Program-made: the position numbers and the translations under genes
Source: an uncultured Dorea sp.
Lineage (GTDB): Bacteria > Bacillota > Clostridia > Lachnospirales > Lachnospiraceae
Direction: 5' to 3'
NCBI GenBank assembly: GCA_900550865.1
Contig: URTM01000025.1
Coordinates: 1-40,791, forward strand
DNA length: 40,791 nucleotides
Notes under the pieces: model-generated
Told to the model about the DNA's origin: nothing
Databases searched by the model: none
Seen by the model: only the letters and a program-made list of their open reading frames with translations
Shown here: positions 33,989-40,791 of the stretch, one piece after another
Position numbering within the stretch: position 1 is the stretch's first letter
Layout of the letters: every line of letters starts with the position of its first letter

Positions 33989-34422
33989 CCTGACCCTTTC
34001 TGCATCAATGCCACTGATTCGGTCCTTCACCTCTCGATTACTATGACCTCTGCTGACTTCTGTGCGTTCAGCACTGCCTCGTTTTCCTTGTACAGTGGTT
34101 ACTCCTTTCAGAGCATTTCACACAGACCTCCCTGGGTACCACACGTTTCTTTCCTCTCCATCTATCTGCCACATCTACCATCCATGATTCCGTGTAGTTA
34201 TTGGGCTTCGACTTGGTGTGCATCCTTACCCTCATGAATAGCCTCTTATGTGATTTCTGTTCGTCAGACCAGAGATTTGCCCATGGGTTAGTATGTTCCC
34301 CACATCCAGCTTCCTTCAGATTCCACTTCACGATGGACACCCTTGCCTTCGGCTATATCCTTCCCACTACCGGGCGGATTACGCAGACTTTACTGCCTAG
34401 AAACGTGCGCCGCCAGGCGCAC
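33989..34422 (-). mobile_element. 5' fragment of a group II intron (RNA domain I region, no ORF)
   Basis: The minus strand begins GTGCGCC at 34422, with a hairpin GTGCGCC/GGCGCAC (34405-34422) as at group II intron 5' ends. It continues with CCGCCCGGTAGTGGGAAGG, GCCGAAGGCAAGGGTGTCC and GGTGGAATC-like sequence that I recognise from bacterial group II introns. The reverse-transcriptase ORF and domains V and VI are absent; at 33989 the sequence joins a palindrome and glmS. A terminator hairpin lies just upstream of the 5' end. Confidence 0.75.
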
Positions 34423-34430
34423 ATACCAAA

Positions 34431-34465
34431 AACAGCAAGTCCGAAAATGGGCTTGCCGTTTTTTT
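34431..34465 (-). terminator. Terminator hairpin directly upstream of the intron 5' end
   Basis: On the minus strand AACGGCAAGCCC pairs with GGACTTGCTGTT (one mismatch), then TTT GGTAT and the intron GTGCG. Insertion just after an intrinsic terminator is the known habit of bacterial class C group II introns. Confidence 0.7.
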
Positions 34466-34552
34466 GTAAGCGCTTAAATTTTAGACATGGATATAAAAAT
34501 CCCCGGCCACATTTCTGCAACCGGAGCACCTTGACAATTCACATATGATTGA

Positions 34553-34813
34553 TTATTGATTTGAGTCGTTTGCACGACGTTCGATTTCAGCTTTGACTTC
34601 TTCGTTCCATGGGGCAAGCCTATCTAACTCTTCATCGCTCATCCTATCATTCGGGAGTTTTTCCAGAAGATAGGTTAGATAGTGATAGACGTTTACTCCA
34701 TTTGCTTTCGCCATTTCTACCATTGTGTAGACGATAGCACTGGCCTGGGCGCCGTTTGGAGTATCACAGAACAGCCAGGATGGTGCAAATGCGAGCATGG
34801 TAGTATATACCAT
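34553..34813 (-). pseudogene. IS66 transposase C-terminal fragment, minus strand
   Basis: The 86-codon frame contains SWLFCDTPNGAQASAIVYTM and VEMAKANGVNVYHYLTYLLE, then DELDRLAPWNEEVK-like sequence, the C-terminal region of IS66 TnpC transposases. All catalytic sequence is missing. The first codons (MVYTTMLAFAP) are junction sequence, not transposase. Confidence 0.85.
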
Positions 34814-34970
34814 GGTAGAAATGGCGAAAGCCCATGGGCTTCATCCATACAACTATCTGCAATACCTGCTCGAGAGCCGTTCTGGCAAAGACACAACCGA
34901 TGCAGAATTCGAGGAACTCGCACCGTGGAGTGAAAAAGCGAGGCTAGAATGTAGCAAAAAATCAGAGTAA
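34791..34970 (+). pseudogene. IS66 transposase C-terminal fragment, plus strand
   Basis: The frame reads ASMVVYTMVEMAKAHGLHPY, then NYLQYLLES and FEELAPWSEKARLEC to TAA at 34970. It is a second, diverged IS66 C-terminus in the opposite orientation to its neighbour, sharing about 20 identical bases (ATGGTAGAAATGGCGAAAGC). Confidence 0.85.
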
Positions 34971-35043
34971 AATGCTTGCAACCCTGACATCACGTAGTGA
35001 TGCCGGGGTAAAGGTGTTGGGATACCCTAATACTTGGCGCTTA

Positions 35044-35063
35044 CGGATGATTACCTACTTACA
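35044..35063. repeat. 20-base sequence shared with 28734-28753
   Basis: CGGATGATTAC then C, then TACTTACA directly follows the IS66 right end, with one mismatch to the other copy. It could be an extended IS terminal sequence. Confidence 0.5.
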
Positions 35064-35075
35064 AATAAAGAGCAC

Positions 35076-35113
35076 AAGGGCAAGTGGAAATATTCCCATT
35101 CCCGCTTGCCCTT
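35076..35113 (-). terminator. Terminator of the 825-residue protein gene
   Basis: AAGGGCAAG (35076-35084) and CTTGCCCTT (35105-35113) lie 14 bases after the stop codon at 35127. The T-run is short (TGTGCTCTTT on the minus strand). Confidence 0.65.
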
Positions 35114-35126
35114 ATTCTTCTAACAA

Positions 35127-37604
35127 CTATGCATGCACAAAGTAAACGACATCGTCCTTTGAAAATCCCAGATATAACTTAAAAGTACATTCATATATGT
35201 AGTACCGTTTTTTTATATATTCTATTGCATTAGCCTTATTAAATAATACGCCATTTATATAATAAAATTCTCGGTACTTTTTAAATCCTTCCGCATATGA
35301 CGCACATTCTTTATTTGTTAATCTTCGTTTGCTAATTCTGGATAATACCACTTTAAAAGAGAATTTGTCTTTATATGTAAAAATATGCTCCTGTATTGAT
35401 GGCATCATACATAATTCTATCTTATGATCTAAATCTGCCAGTTCCTTGTATACTTTACTTTCATAATATTTTCCAAGTGCCCAATCTGCAGAATAAGAAT
35501 AGTTCTTCACATCAAAAGTGATTTCTTTAAGATATTCAACCATCTCCTCCATTCCTTTTTCATCATAAGATAGTTTTACACAATTCCCTCTATCTTTAAT
35601 AAATCCATTCAACGCAGAAATTGCACAATATTTTAACATATCGGCTACTTCTTCCTCAAAATTACTCTCTCTGCAAGACCCCTGCACAGTTTGATATTTT
35701 ATATAAAAATCTGTATCTAATTCCGGATTCCAGCCAAATACATTTTCTCTCTGCATTTTTTCATTTAAACATTTTACTATTTTATTCTTGTCTAAAGAAT
35801 TATTATCCTCTGTATCTGTATCATGAATTTCTTCATCAACAACTTTTTCCAGTTCAGCTTGGATAAACTTAAATAAATTTTCCTGCTCACTGTCACCCAT
35901 TTCCAACATTCGTTCAAACAGTTCTCCTGCCATCTCACATTCGTTTACAAATGAATGTTTAAATGTACCTGTATTTAGATCATACAATTCTAACATGTAC
36001 CGTAAAATGCTTTTCTTCACAGAAGCCGAATATTTATTCCAATCCAGATAACTCGTCGGAGCATATATTCCAATACCTTCTTTGTAATACAGGCAATATA
36101 AAATCATAAAGAACAAGATATTAAATTCTTCTGACCAAACCAGTTGCTTTGCCATAATAAAATCTGGATAAGCTTCAAAATTTCCTGCCTGTGCTACATC
36201 TACTGGAATGCGCTTTTTAAAAGCCTCCAAAACTCCACTGATATTCCCTTCTAAAATTCTGGAGGCTTTTAACCTGCTTACCATAGAATCTGTAATTTCA
36301 TGTTGAAAAAGATTTCTTATATTTTCTCTGTATTCCCTCGACCTTACTGCTAATTCTTTATATGTATAAGCATAAAATGCTTCAAAAAAAATCGATAAGA
36401 AAATATAATAATCTTCACTTTTTCGATACACATTATTTGTTGCAATGTTTCTTATCAATCGTTCAAAAATATATATTCTTATATCCTCATCAACTTCACT
36501 TGTCAAAACCCTATCACGCAATATATACAATACTGCACACTCTTCTTGTGTCAATACTTCATCATTTTTAGCCGCATACAGATTGGTTAATTTTGCAAGA
36601 TATTTGTTGATTATTTTTTTCTTTATCGCCATTGAACAAACATTATTTTCTGCAATAGCTTTCAAAAATTGACTCATAATATTTTGCCAATCTGATGAAC
36701 TTATTTTTCCATCCTTGTAATCCTCCATCAACTCAATTTCTAGAATTTGATTTGTATAATCTATTTCATATAATTTTTTATCATCATAAAAAGTAATTTC
36801 ATTTAGTGGTCTGTTATATATGTCTGCTTTTAAATAATCCCATTCCTGACAATCAGTAAATATCCTATTAACATCTTTCAGCATCTCCTGATAGCCAAAT
36901 TCTTCACTAATTTTCAAACCACATTTTCCTAAGCTAGATTCAAAATAAGTGATTGAATTCCAGTCTCTCTTTTTACTGGTAACCACTTTTAACAGCACTG
37001 ATAGCAAACCACAAAGGACTTCTTTTTCCTCCAAGTCACATCGGGCAACTGCTTCATTCATTTCGTTAGCAATTGTGTTAATATGATAATTTAGCTGCTT
37101 ATTAGTTACATCTGGATTTGATACCAACGCTTCATAACCTTCTTCTATAGAACGATATACGGATTCATCGTTAACCATAAGATCAAACACATAATACGCT
37201 ATACCTCCAGATGAAAAAGCTACAGAAACCATTAACATCAACAAGCTATTTACGCAACTCACTTCTGAGAAAGCTGCCAATAACAAGCTTCCTACAATAA
37301 TATAAATAAGTGATACAACAATATAGCGCTTCAGATTTATTCGTTTTCCTAAACTTTTAAAAGACAATATTTCACTTAGCTTATAACCGTAAAATTTATT
37401 TTGAAGAAGTCCAGAAATCAAGGCTATTATAGAAAAGCTGATTAATGCAATGGAAACAATCGCTGCAAATATATAATCCATAAATGATTCCGTTGCTTCA
37501 CACAAATATATTCCGGTAAAATGGACACCTAAATCCATTGCTATCCCAGTCAAAAAAATTCCACCAGCTACCAATAACCAGTGTTTATAGATAAATTCCT
37601 TCAT
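35127..37604 (-). CDS. Unrecognised 825-residue four-helix membrane protein
   Basis: A very large protein with four predicted N-terminal membrane helices at about residues 9-28, 42-67, 94-113 and 118-141. A cytoplasmic region of about 680 residues follows, rich in Glu, Lys, Tyr and aromatic positions and lacking any motif I know. Several helical charged stretches (VDEEIHDTDTEDNNSLDKNK) suggest flexible parts. GAGGT precedes the ATG and a TATAAT lies upstream (37633-37638 region). It sits between the IS66 remnant and a transposon, in AT-rich DNA. Position next to Abi and TA genes hints at phage defence, but that is only context. Confidence 0.75.
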   Translation of the reverse strand: MKEFIYKHWLLVAGGIFLTGIAMDLGVHFTGIYLCEATESFMDYIFAAIVSIALISFSIIALISGLLQNKFYGYKLSEILSFKSLGKRINLKRYIVVSLIYIIVGSLLLAAFSEVSCVNSLLMLMVSVAFSSGGIAYYVFDLMVNDESVYRSIEEGYEALVSNPDVTNKQLNYHINTIANEMNEAVARCDLEEKEVLCGLLSVLLKVVTSKKRDWNSITYFESSLGKCGLKISEEFGYQEMLKDVNRIFTDCQEWDYLKADIYNRPLNEITFYDDKKLYEIDYTNQILEIELMEDYKDGKISSSDWQNIMSQFLKAIAENNVCSMAIKKKIINKYLAKLTNLYAAKNDEVLTQEECAVLYILRDRVLTSEVDEDIRIYIFERLIRNIATNNVYRKSEDYYIFLSIFFEAFYAYTYKELAVRSREYRENIRNLFQHEITDSMVSRLKASRILEGNISGVLEAFKKRIPVDVAQAGNFEAYPDFIMAKQLVWSEEFNILFFMILYCLYYKEGIGIYAPTSYLDWNKYSASVKKSILRYMLELYDLNTGTFKHSFVNECEMAGELFERMLEMGDSEQENLFKFIQAELEKVVDEEIHDTDTEDNNSLDKNKIVKCLNEKMQRENVFGWNPELDTDFYIKYQTVQGSCRESNFEEEVADMLKYCAISALNGFIKDRGNCVKLSYDEKGMEEMVEYLKEITFDVKNYSYSADWALGKYYESKVYKELADLDHKIELCMMPSIQEHIFTYKDKFSFKVVLSRISKRRLTNKECASYAEGFKKYREFYYINGVLFNKANAIEYIKKRYYIYECTFKLYLGFSKDDVVYFVHA

Positions 37605-37725
37605 ATTCGACCTCGTATATTTTTTCTTTCATTATAACTCTTTTTGACCAAAATAGACATCCCTATATAAAAAATCTGGTTTTATCATATCGGCAATAAT
37701 ACCGTCCTATTACCGTTTTGCTAAT

Positions 37726-38115
37726 CTATGAAAATTCGATTTCTTTCCCATCCAACAACAGGAAGTGTTCCACATCATTCCTTATATCATATCCCTGATT
37801 CCACTCATCCGGCAAAAACTCAATTTTATGTATCGGTTCCTTTTCTCCAACATCATCTTTTCGCAGATATACTGAAATTTCAAGAGAATGAGGATATCCA
37901 TTCACATCCGTGGAAAACCGGATGGATTTGAAAGAATTATCCTGGCACATTCTTATTACTTGTCTTGCAAATGATTCTGCATCCTCAATCTCTCTGGTGT
38001 TTGCTACCACTGTCAAATGTTCTTCCTGATTCATAGAAATAGAATTTACAACGTCCGGTATTCCCGAATTATTATATTGATACTCTTGATATGCACTTAT
38101 ACTGTTTATGATCTC
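37726..38115 (-). pseudogene. Protein truncated at its 5' end by the transposon
   Basis: A 102-residue frame starts at ATG 38034 but has no ribosome binding site. The frame stays open upstream (reading AYQEYQYNNSGIPDVVNSIS) to a stop at 38117-38119, at the transposon left end. Residues include DAESFARQVIRMCQDNSFKS and RNDVEHFLLLDGKEIEF. The natural 5' part was probably removed by the insertion. No family is recognised. It lies 121 bases upstream of the 825-residue gene on the same strand. Confidence 0.5.
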
Positions 38116-38120
38116 CTAAA

Positions 38121-38282
38121 TTGTCCAAATCCAGATCTGCTTGATTGTCCACCAATTGATTAGTATACTGTCCTTATCAAGAAAAAGAAAAAGGTTCCAA
38201 AGCACCCTCCTAGCAAGATCGTACTCTGGAACCCTGGTCAATAACCATGTTTATTGTAACAGATTACACCCGGATTGGACAA
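38121..38282 (+). repeat. Left-end TTGTCCA repeats, candidate transposase-binding sites
   Basis: TTGTCCA at 38121-38127 and 38145-38151, a partial CTGTCCT at 38168, and an inverted copy TGGACAA at 38276-38282. A hairpin GGTTCC/GGAACC (38194-38236 region) lies between. Repeated short sites at an end are typical of Tn7/Tn5053-like elements. Confidence 0.6.
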
Positions 38283-38790
38283 CATATTTTTACAAGAGAG
38301 CAATGAATTTCTTTGTCCTGTATGTCGAATAGGAAATTTGATTTTCAGAGATTACTGCAAACGAATCATCCGCTACGAAGATGGTTCTCATGAATGGATT
38401 CAAATCCCGAGACACAGATGCAATAATCCGAAATGCAAGAGAATTCACCGGATGCTGCCAGATTGTCTGGTTCCGTATAAACACTATAATGAGGAAACAA
38501 TCTCTGGCGTTTTGGATGATATCGTTAATCCTGATGATGAAGATTCTGAAATTTATCCTTCCGAAAAAACGATGCTCCGCTGGCATCACTGGTTTATTTT
38601 AAATCAATTCAACATAGAAGGACATATGAAATCGATTGGTTACAGATTACTGGGTTTTAAAGAGGAACTGTTAAAATTCAGTAATTCATTGCTCGGCCAC
38701 ATAAAGAGTTCCATGCCAGATGCCTGGCTGAGAACCATTCTCCGTTACCTATATAATTCGGGGAATTCTTTACAGCCATGCTATTCGTGA
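38275..38790 (+). CDS. DUF6431 zinc-binding transposon protein
   Basis: A 171-residue protein from a TTG start at 38275 that overlaps the inverted TTGTCCA site; this start lacks a ribosome binding site. Zinc ligands are visible in LCPVCRIG near the N-terminus and CNNPKCKRIH further on, and the C-terminal half has PSEKTMLRWHHWF. DUF6431 proteins accompany this class of DDE transposases and AAA ATPases. Its role in transposition is not established. Confidence 0.8.
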   Translation: MDNIFLQESNEFLCPVCRIGNLIFRDYCKRIIRYEDGSHEWIQIPRHRCNNPKCKRIHRMLPDCLVPYKHYNEETISGVLDDIVNPDDEDSEIYPSEKTMLRWHHWFILNQFNIEGHMKSIGYRLLGFKEELLKFSNSLLGHIKSSMPDAWLRTILRYLYNSGNSLQPCYS

Positions 38791-38863
38791 GTTTTACCGA
38801 CTTTGTTTTCACTGTCCGGGAAAAGGACTGTATGATGATCTCAGAAAGGAGATGCATACAGTT

Positions 38864-40270
38864 ATGAATCAAAATACAGCTTTAATAAGAAAGCAGAACC
38901 GTGATGAAATTGCTTTACAGAAGTATACGATGATCTCACCACTATTGGATGAAAATATTGATCCGGCTGCGGTAAGAGAATTGCGAAGTAAACTGGCAGA
39001 ACAGAACGGATTATCCGAACGTACATTACGTAGATATGTCAACGCTTATCAGAAAAAAGGATTTGAAGGATTAAAACCGGCAGAACGTGTCCGGTATAAA
39101 AAAGAAGTGATGCCTGATAATTACGATGAAATCCTGCAAGAAGCAATCCAACTCAGACGAGAGGTCCCTCGCAGATCTGTAGAACAGATCATTTTTATTC
39201 TCGAATCAGAAGGAAAAGTCGCTCCGGGCGTATTAAAGCGTCCAACTTTACAACGGCACCTATATCAGGCCGGATTCGGCTCTGCTCATATGGATATTTA
39301 TCAAGATGCAAGAAGAAGCTCATCAAAACGTTTTTGCAAGCCGCATCGAATGATGTTAGTCCAGGGAGATATCAAGTATGGCCCGAAACTTCCCATTGGG
39401 AAAAATGGAGCCATGGTACAAACCTATCTTTCTTCTGCGATTGACGATCATTCCAGAATGATCCTGGCTTCACAATTCTATGATAATCAGGAAGAAACCA
39501 TCGTGGAAGACACTTTTCATAAGGTAATCCTGAAGTTTGGCCGATTTGATAAGTGCTATTTCAACAATGGAACCCAGTATGTTGCAAAACAGTTAAAGCT
39601 GTCCTTAGCAAAGCTATCTATACGGGTTGCACATGCCCCTGTAGCAAGCGGTCAGTCAAAGGGAAAAATAGAAAAGTTACATCAGGTAGTAGATGATTTC
39701 ATTGCAGAGGCAAAAGCGAAAAAAATCTACACACTGGAGGAACTGAATTATTATTGGAGCATTTATCTGGAAGAATACTACCATAACCGATCACACGAAG
39801 GAATCCGGGAATACTATCAAAGTCTTGGAGTATCCGTTCCTGAAGAAGGGATCTCTCCGTTGCAGGAATTCAACCGGGACAACCGTCCACTTGTTTTTCT
39901 GGACAGTACTGTTGTTGGAGAAGCATTCCTTTATCATGAATCCCGTAAAGTTGATAAAGGCGGGTGCATTAGTTTCCAAGGACGACGTTACGAGACAAAA
40001 ACTCAGTTGATTGGACGTACTGTTGAGATTGCTTATGCTCCATTATCACCTGAGATCATTACTGTGACCGCACATGGAATGGAACCTTTTCAGGTAAGGC
40101 CTTTAAAGATTGGTGAATACTGCGAACCACGGGGAATGATTCCAAAAGAAATGCAGAAAGAAGAACCTGAGACCTCAAGATTTCTGGATGTACTCGAAAA
40201 GCAGCATAAGGAATCAGTCAGGCGCTGCGCTGATGCGATCTCGTTCGGTGCATACAAACGGGAGGTGTAG
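38864..40270 (+). CDS. Mu/TniA-like DDE transposase, catalytic Asp replaced by Asn
   Basis: A 468-residue transposase from MNQNTALIRK (ATG at 38864; AAAGGAG upstream, 12 bases). It has an N-terminal helix-turn-helix (NGLSERTLRRYVNAYQ), an RNase H-like catalytic domain and a C-terminal Mu beta-barrel (CISFQGRRYETKTQLIGRTV). The catalytic triad should be DDE. Here Asp169 (VQGDIKYG) and Glu270 (SKGKIEKLH) are present, but the second Asp (normally FDNGTQY) is Asn234 in CYFNNGTQYV. A single G-to-A transition would do this. The protein is therefore predicted to be catalytically dead. Confidence 0.88.
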   Translation: MNQNTALIRKQNRDEIALQKYTMISPLLDENIDPAAVRELRSKLAEQNGLSERTLRRYVNAYQKKGFEGLKPAERVRYKKEVMPDNYDEILQEAIQLRREVPRRSVEQIIFILESEGKVAPGVLKRPTLQRHLYQAGFGSAHMDIYQDARRSSSKRFCKPHRMMLVQGDIKYGPKLPIGKNGAMVQTYLSSAIDDHSRMILASQFYDNQEETIVEDTFHKVILKFGRFDKCYFNNGTQYVAKQLKLSLAKLSIRVAHAPVASGQSKGKIEKLHQVVDDFIAEAKAKKIYTLEELNYYWSIYLEEYYHNRSHEGIREYYQSLGVSVPEEGISPLQEFNRDNRPLVFLDSTVVGEAFLYHESRKVDKGGCISFQGRRYETKTQLIGRTVEIAYAPLSPEIITVTAHGMEPFQVRPLKIGEYCEPRGMIPKEMQKEEPETSRFLDVLEKQHKESVRRCADAISFGAYKREV

Positions 40271-40791
40271 CGGACTATGTATGAAAAATTTTACCACATG
40301 ACACACACACCTTTTTCCAGAAAAGTTCCACCGGAAGTCTGCAAATAAATCAGCCTTATACACGCCTTTTTCTAACATCTTCTTGAAGCTGTCCTTTACG
40401 GCTGCAACATCTTCATGATAGGTCATTCCATACCAGGTGTCATTACTCCGCAACACCTTCACAGACATCTTGCCTTCAGCCAGCAGCTCACCGATAAAAA
40501 TCGGAATCAGGTACTCTGCTTTCAGCGGATTCTTCGCCACTTCTTTCTCAAAGAACTCCTTAAAGCCTTCTTCGAGTACCGTCAGGAAATCAGGTGTCAG
40601 TCCCCACATATTCATGGAAACCAGAGAATCCGTGTCAATTGCCACACCATCTGCCTCTGCTCCATCTGCAGTCTTTACAATGTTCTTGGTCTCCACAACC
40701 TCTGTCAAGTTTCCATTCTCATCCATCTTGCAGATGCCACGAGTCACACCACCATTATCGGACAGTGTGTTCTTCAGCACAAAACCTGCCA
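40214..40791 (-). pseudogene. Sugar nucleotidyltransferase gene, 3' end replaced, 5' end outside window
   Basis: The minus frame is open from the right window edge (AGFVLKNTLSDNGGVTRGIC), then VSMNMWGLTPDFLTVLEEGF and KAEYLIPIFIGELLAEGK, and DTWYGMTYHEDVAAVKDSFK. This looks like the C-terminal part of a nucleotidyltransferase for sugar nucleotides. The natural end should come just after KADLFAD (40337), but the frame runs on into the transposon sequence to 40214, adding about 40 foreign residues. The terminal residues were therefore lost in the junction with the transposon. Confidence 0.75.
40277..40348 (+). pseudogene. Stub of the transposon AAA ATPase (ExeA/TniB-like)
   Basis: The ATG at 40277 opens MYEKFYHMTHTPFSRK, the typical N-terminus of the ExeA/TniB-type ATPase that follows this transposase. 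After about 15 residues the frame passes into foreign sequence and stops at 40348. The ATPase domain is gone. Confidence 0.75.

Larger units (their letters stand above)
34466..35044. mobile_element. IS66 remnant: two 3' ends fused head to head
   Basis: The segment is bounded by GTAAGCGC (34466-34473) and GCGCTTAC (35037-35044), matching IS66 terminal sequence. Inside are C-terminal parts of two IS66 transposase copies on opposite strands (minus to 34553, plus to 34970). Both 3' ends point outward, and the 5' parts are missing at a junction near 34790-34812. The two ends are diverged, so they come from different copies. Confidence 0.75.
38116..40335 (+). mobile_element. Truncated DUF6431/DDE transposase/AAA ATPase transposon
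   Basis: The element holds, left to right, a left end with repeated TTGTCCA sites, a DUF6431 zinc-binding protein, a Mu/TniA-like DDE transposase, and the first codons of an AAA ATPase of the ExeA/TniB type. The ATPase and the right end are missing, so the element cannot move by itself. The right side joins a sugar nucleotidyltransferase gene at about 40322-40337. Confidence 0.75.

Noticed and set aside
34068..34340. 90-codon minus frame rich in basic residues
   Set aside because: It lies within group II intron RNA sequence, where open frames are expected by chance.
1..40791. CRISPR array, tRNA or rRNA genes
   Set aside because: No regularly spaced direct repeats, and no tRNA or rRNA sequence, were noticed by reading. 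A computational scan was not possible.

Overview
The window reads as a low-GC, spore-forming Firmicute of the Lachnospiraceae type. The grounds are the infC-rpmI order with a structured leader, two T-box leaders, a GerA-type germination protein, a DUF1540 cysteine protein, a lone Spo0A DNA-binding domain, and strong GGAGG ribosome binding sites. The genus cannot be fixed from sequence alone. Nearly all chromosomal genes lie on the minus strand.

Bases 1-26,200 are a largely housekeeping backbone. In order they hold rpmI/infC with an attenuator-like leader and an AUU start on infC; a B3/4-domain protein; a candidate 23-residue hydrophobic peptide gene with its own promoter; degV; a MATE pump; a gerAA-like gene; dut; and a tryptophan-type ABC transporter (trpX-trpY-trpZ) behind a Trp T-box. 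These are followed by an alanine/sodium symporter, metA, an AI-2E/PerM protein, a DUF1540 protein, thrS behind a Thr T-box, a ydcF/SEC-C pair, small membrane proteins, purA, cls, a MocR-type regulator, glnS and a stand-alone Spo0A_C protein. Several promoters, operators and intrinsic terminators can be read directly.

Bases 26,200-40,791 are an accessory region that is more AT-rich in places and visibly scarred. It carries a second MATE pump, a damaged zinc-ribbon/AbiH gene, an AbiEi/AbiEii pair, a PepSY lipoprotein, and a toxin-antitoxin locus. That locus has an MqsR-like toxin under a palindromic operator, followed by an antitoxin that joins an MqsA-like zinc finger, an HTH and a Panacea (DUF4065) domain. 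The antitoxin ends at an A7 run, beyond which the -1 frame stays open for about 110 more codons. Next come a 3' scrap of glmS with its terminator, the 5' part of a group II intron sitting just after a terminator hairpin, and two IS66 3' ends fused in opposite orientation. After these is an unrecognised 825-residue four-helix membrane protein. The window ends with a left-truncating transposon (DUF6431 protein, Mu/TniA-like DDE transposase with an Asp-to-Asn change at a catalytic position, and a 15-residue stub of its AAA ATPase) fused into the 3' end of a sugar nucleotidyltransferase gene.

The genes work together in three themes: translation and amino-acid supply (infC, thrS, glnS, trpXYZ, metA, alsT), envelope and sporulation (cls, gerAA, ydcF, Spo0A_C), and phage defence or toxin-antitoxin functions in a recombination-prone island. 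The best candidate for something undescribed is the MqsR-like/MqsA-Panacea module with its possible frameshifted extension. The 825-residue membrane protein beside it is second.
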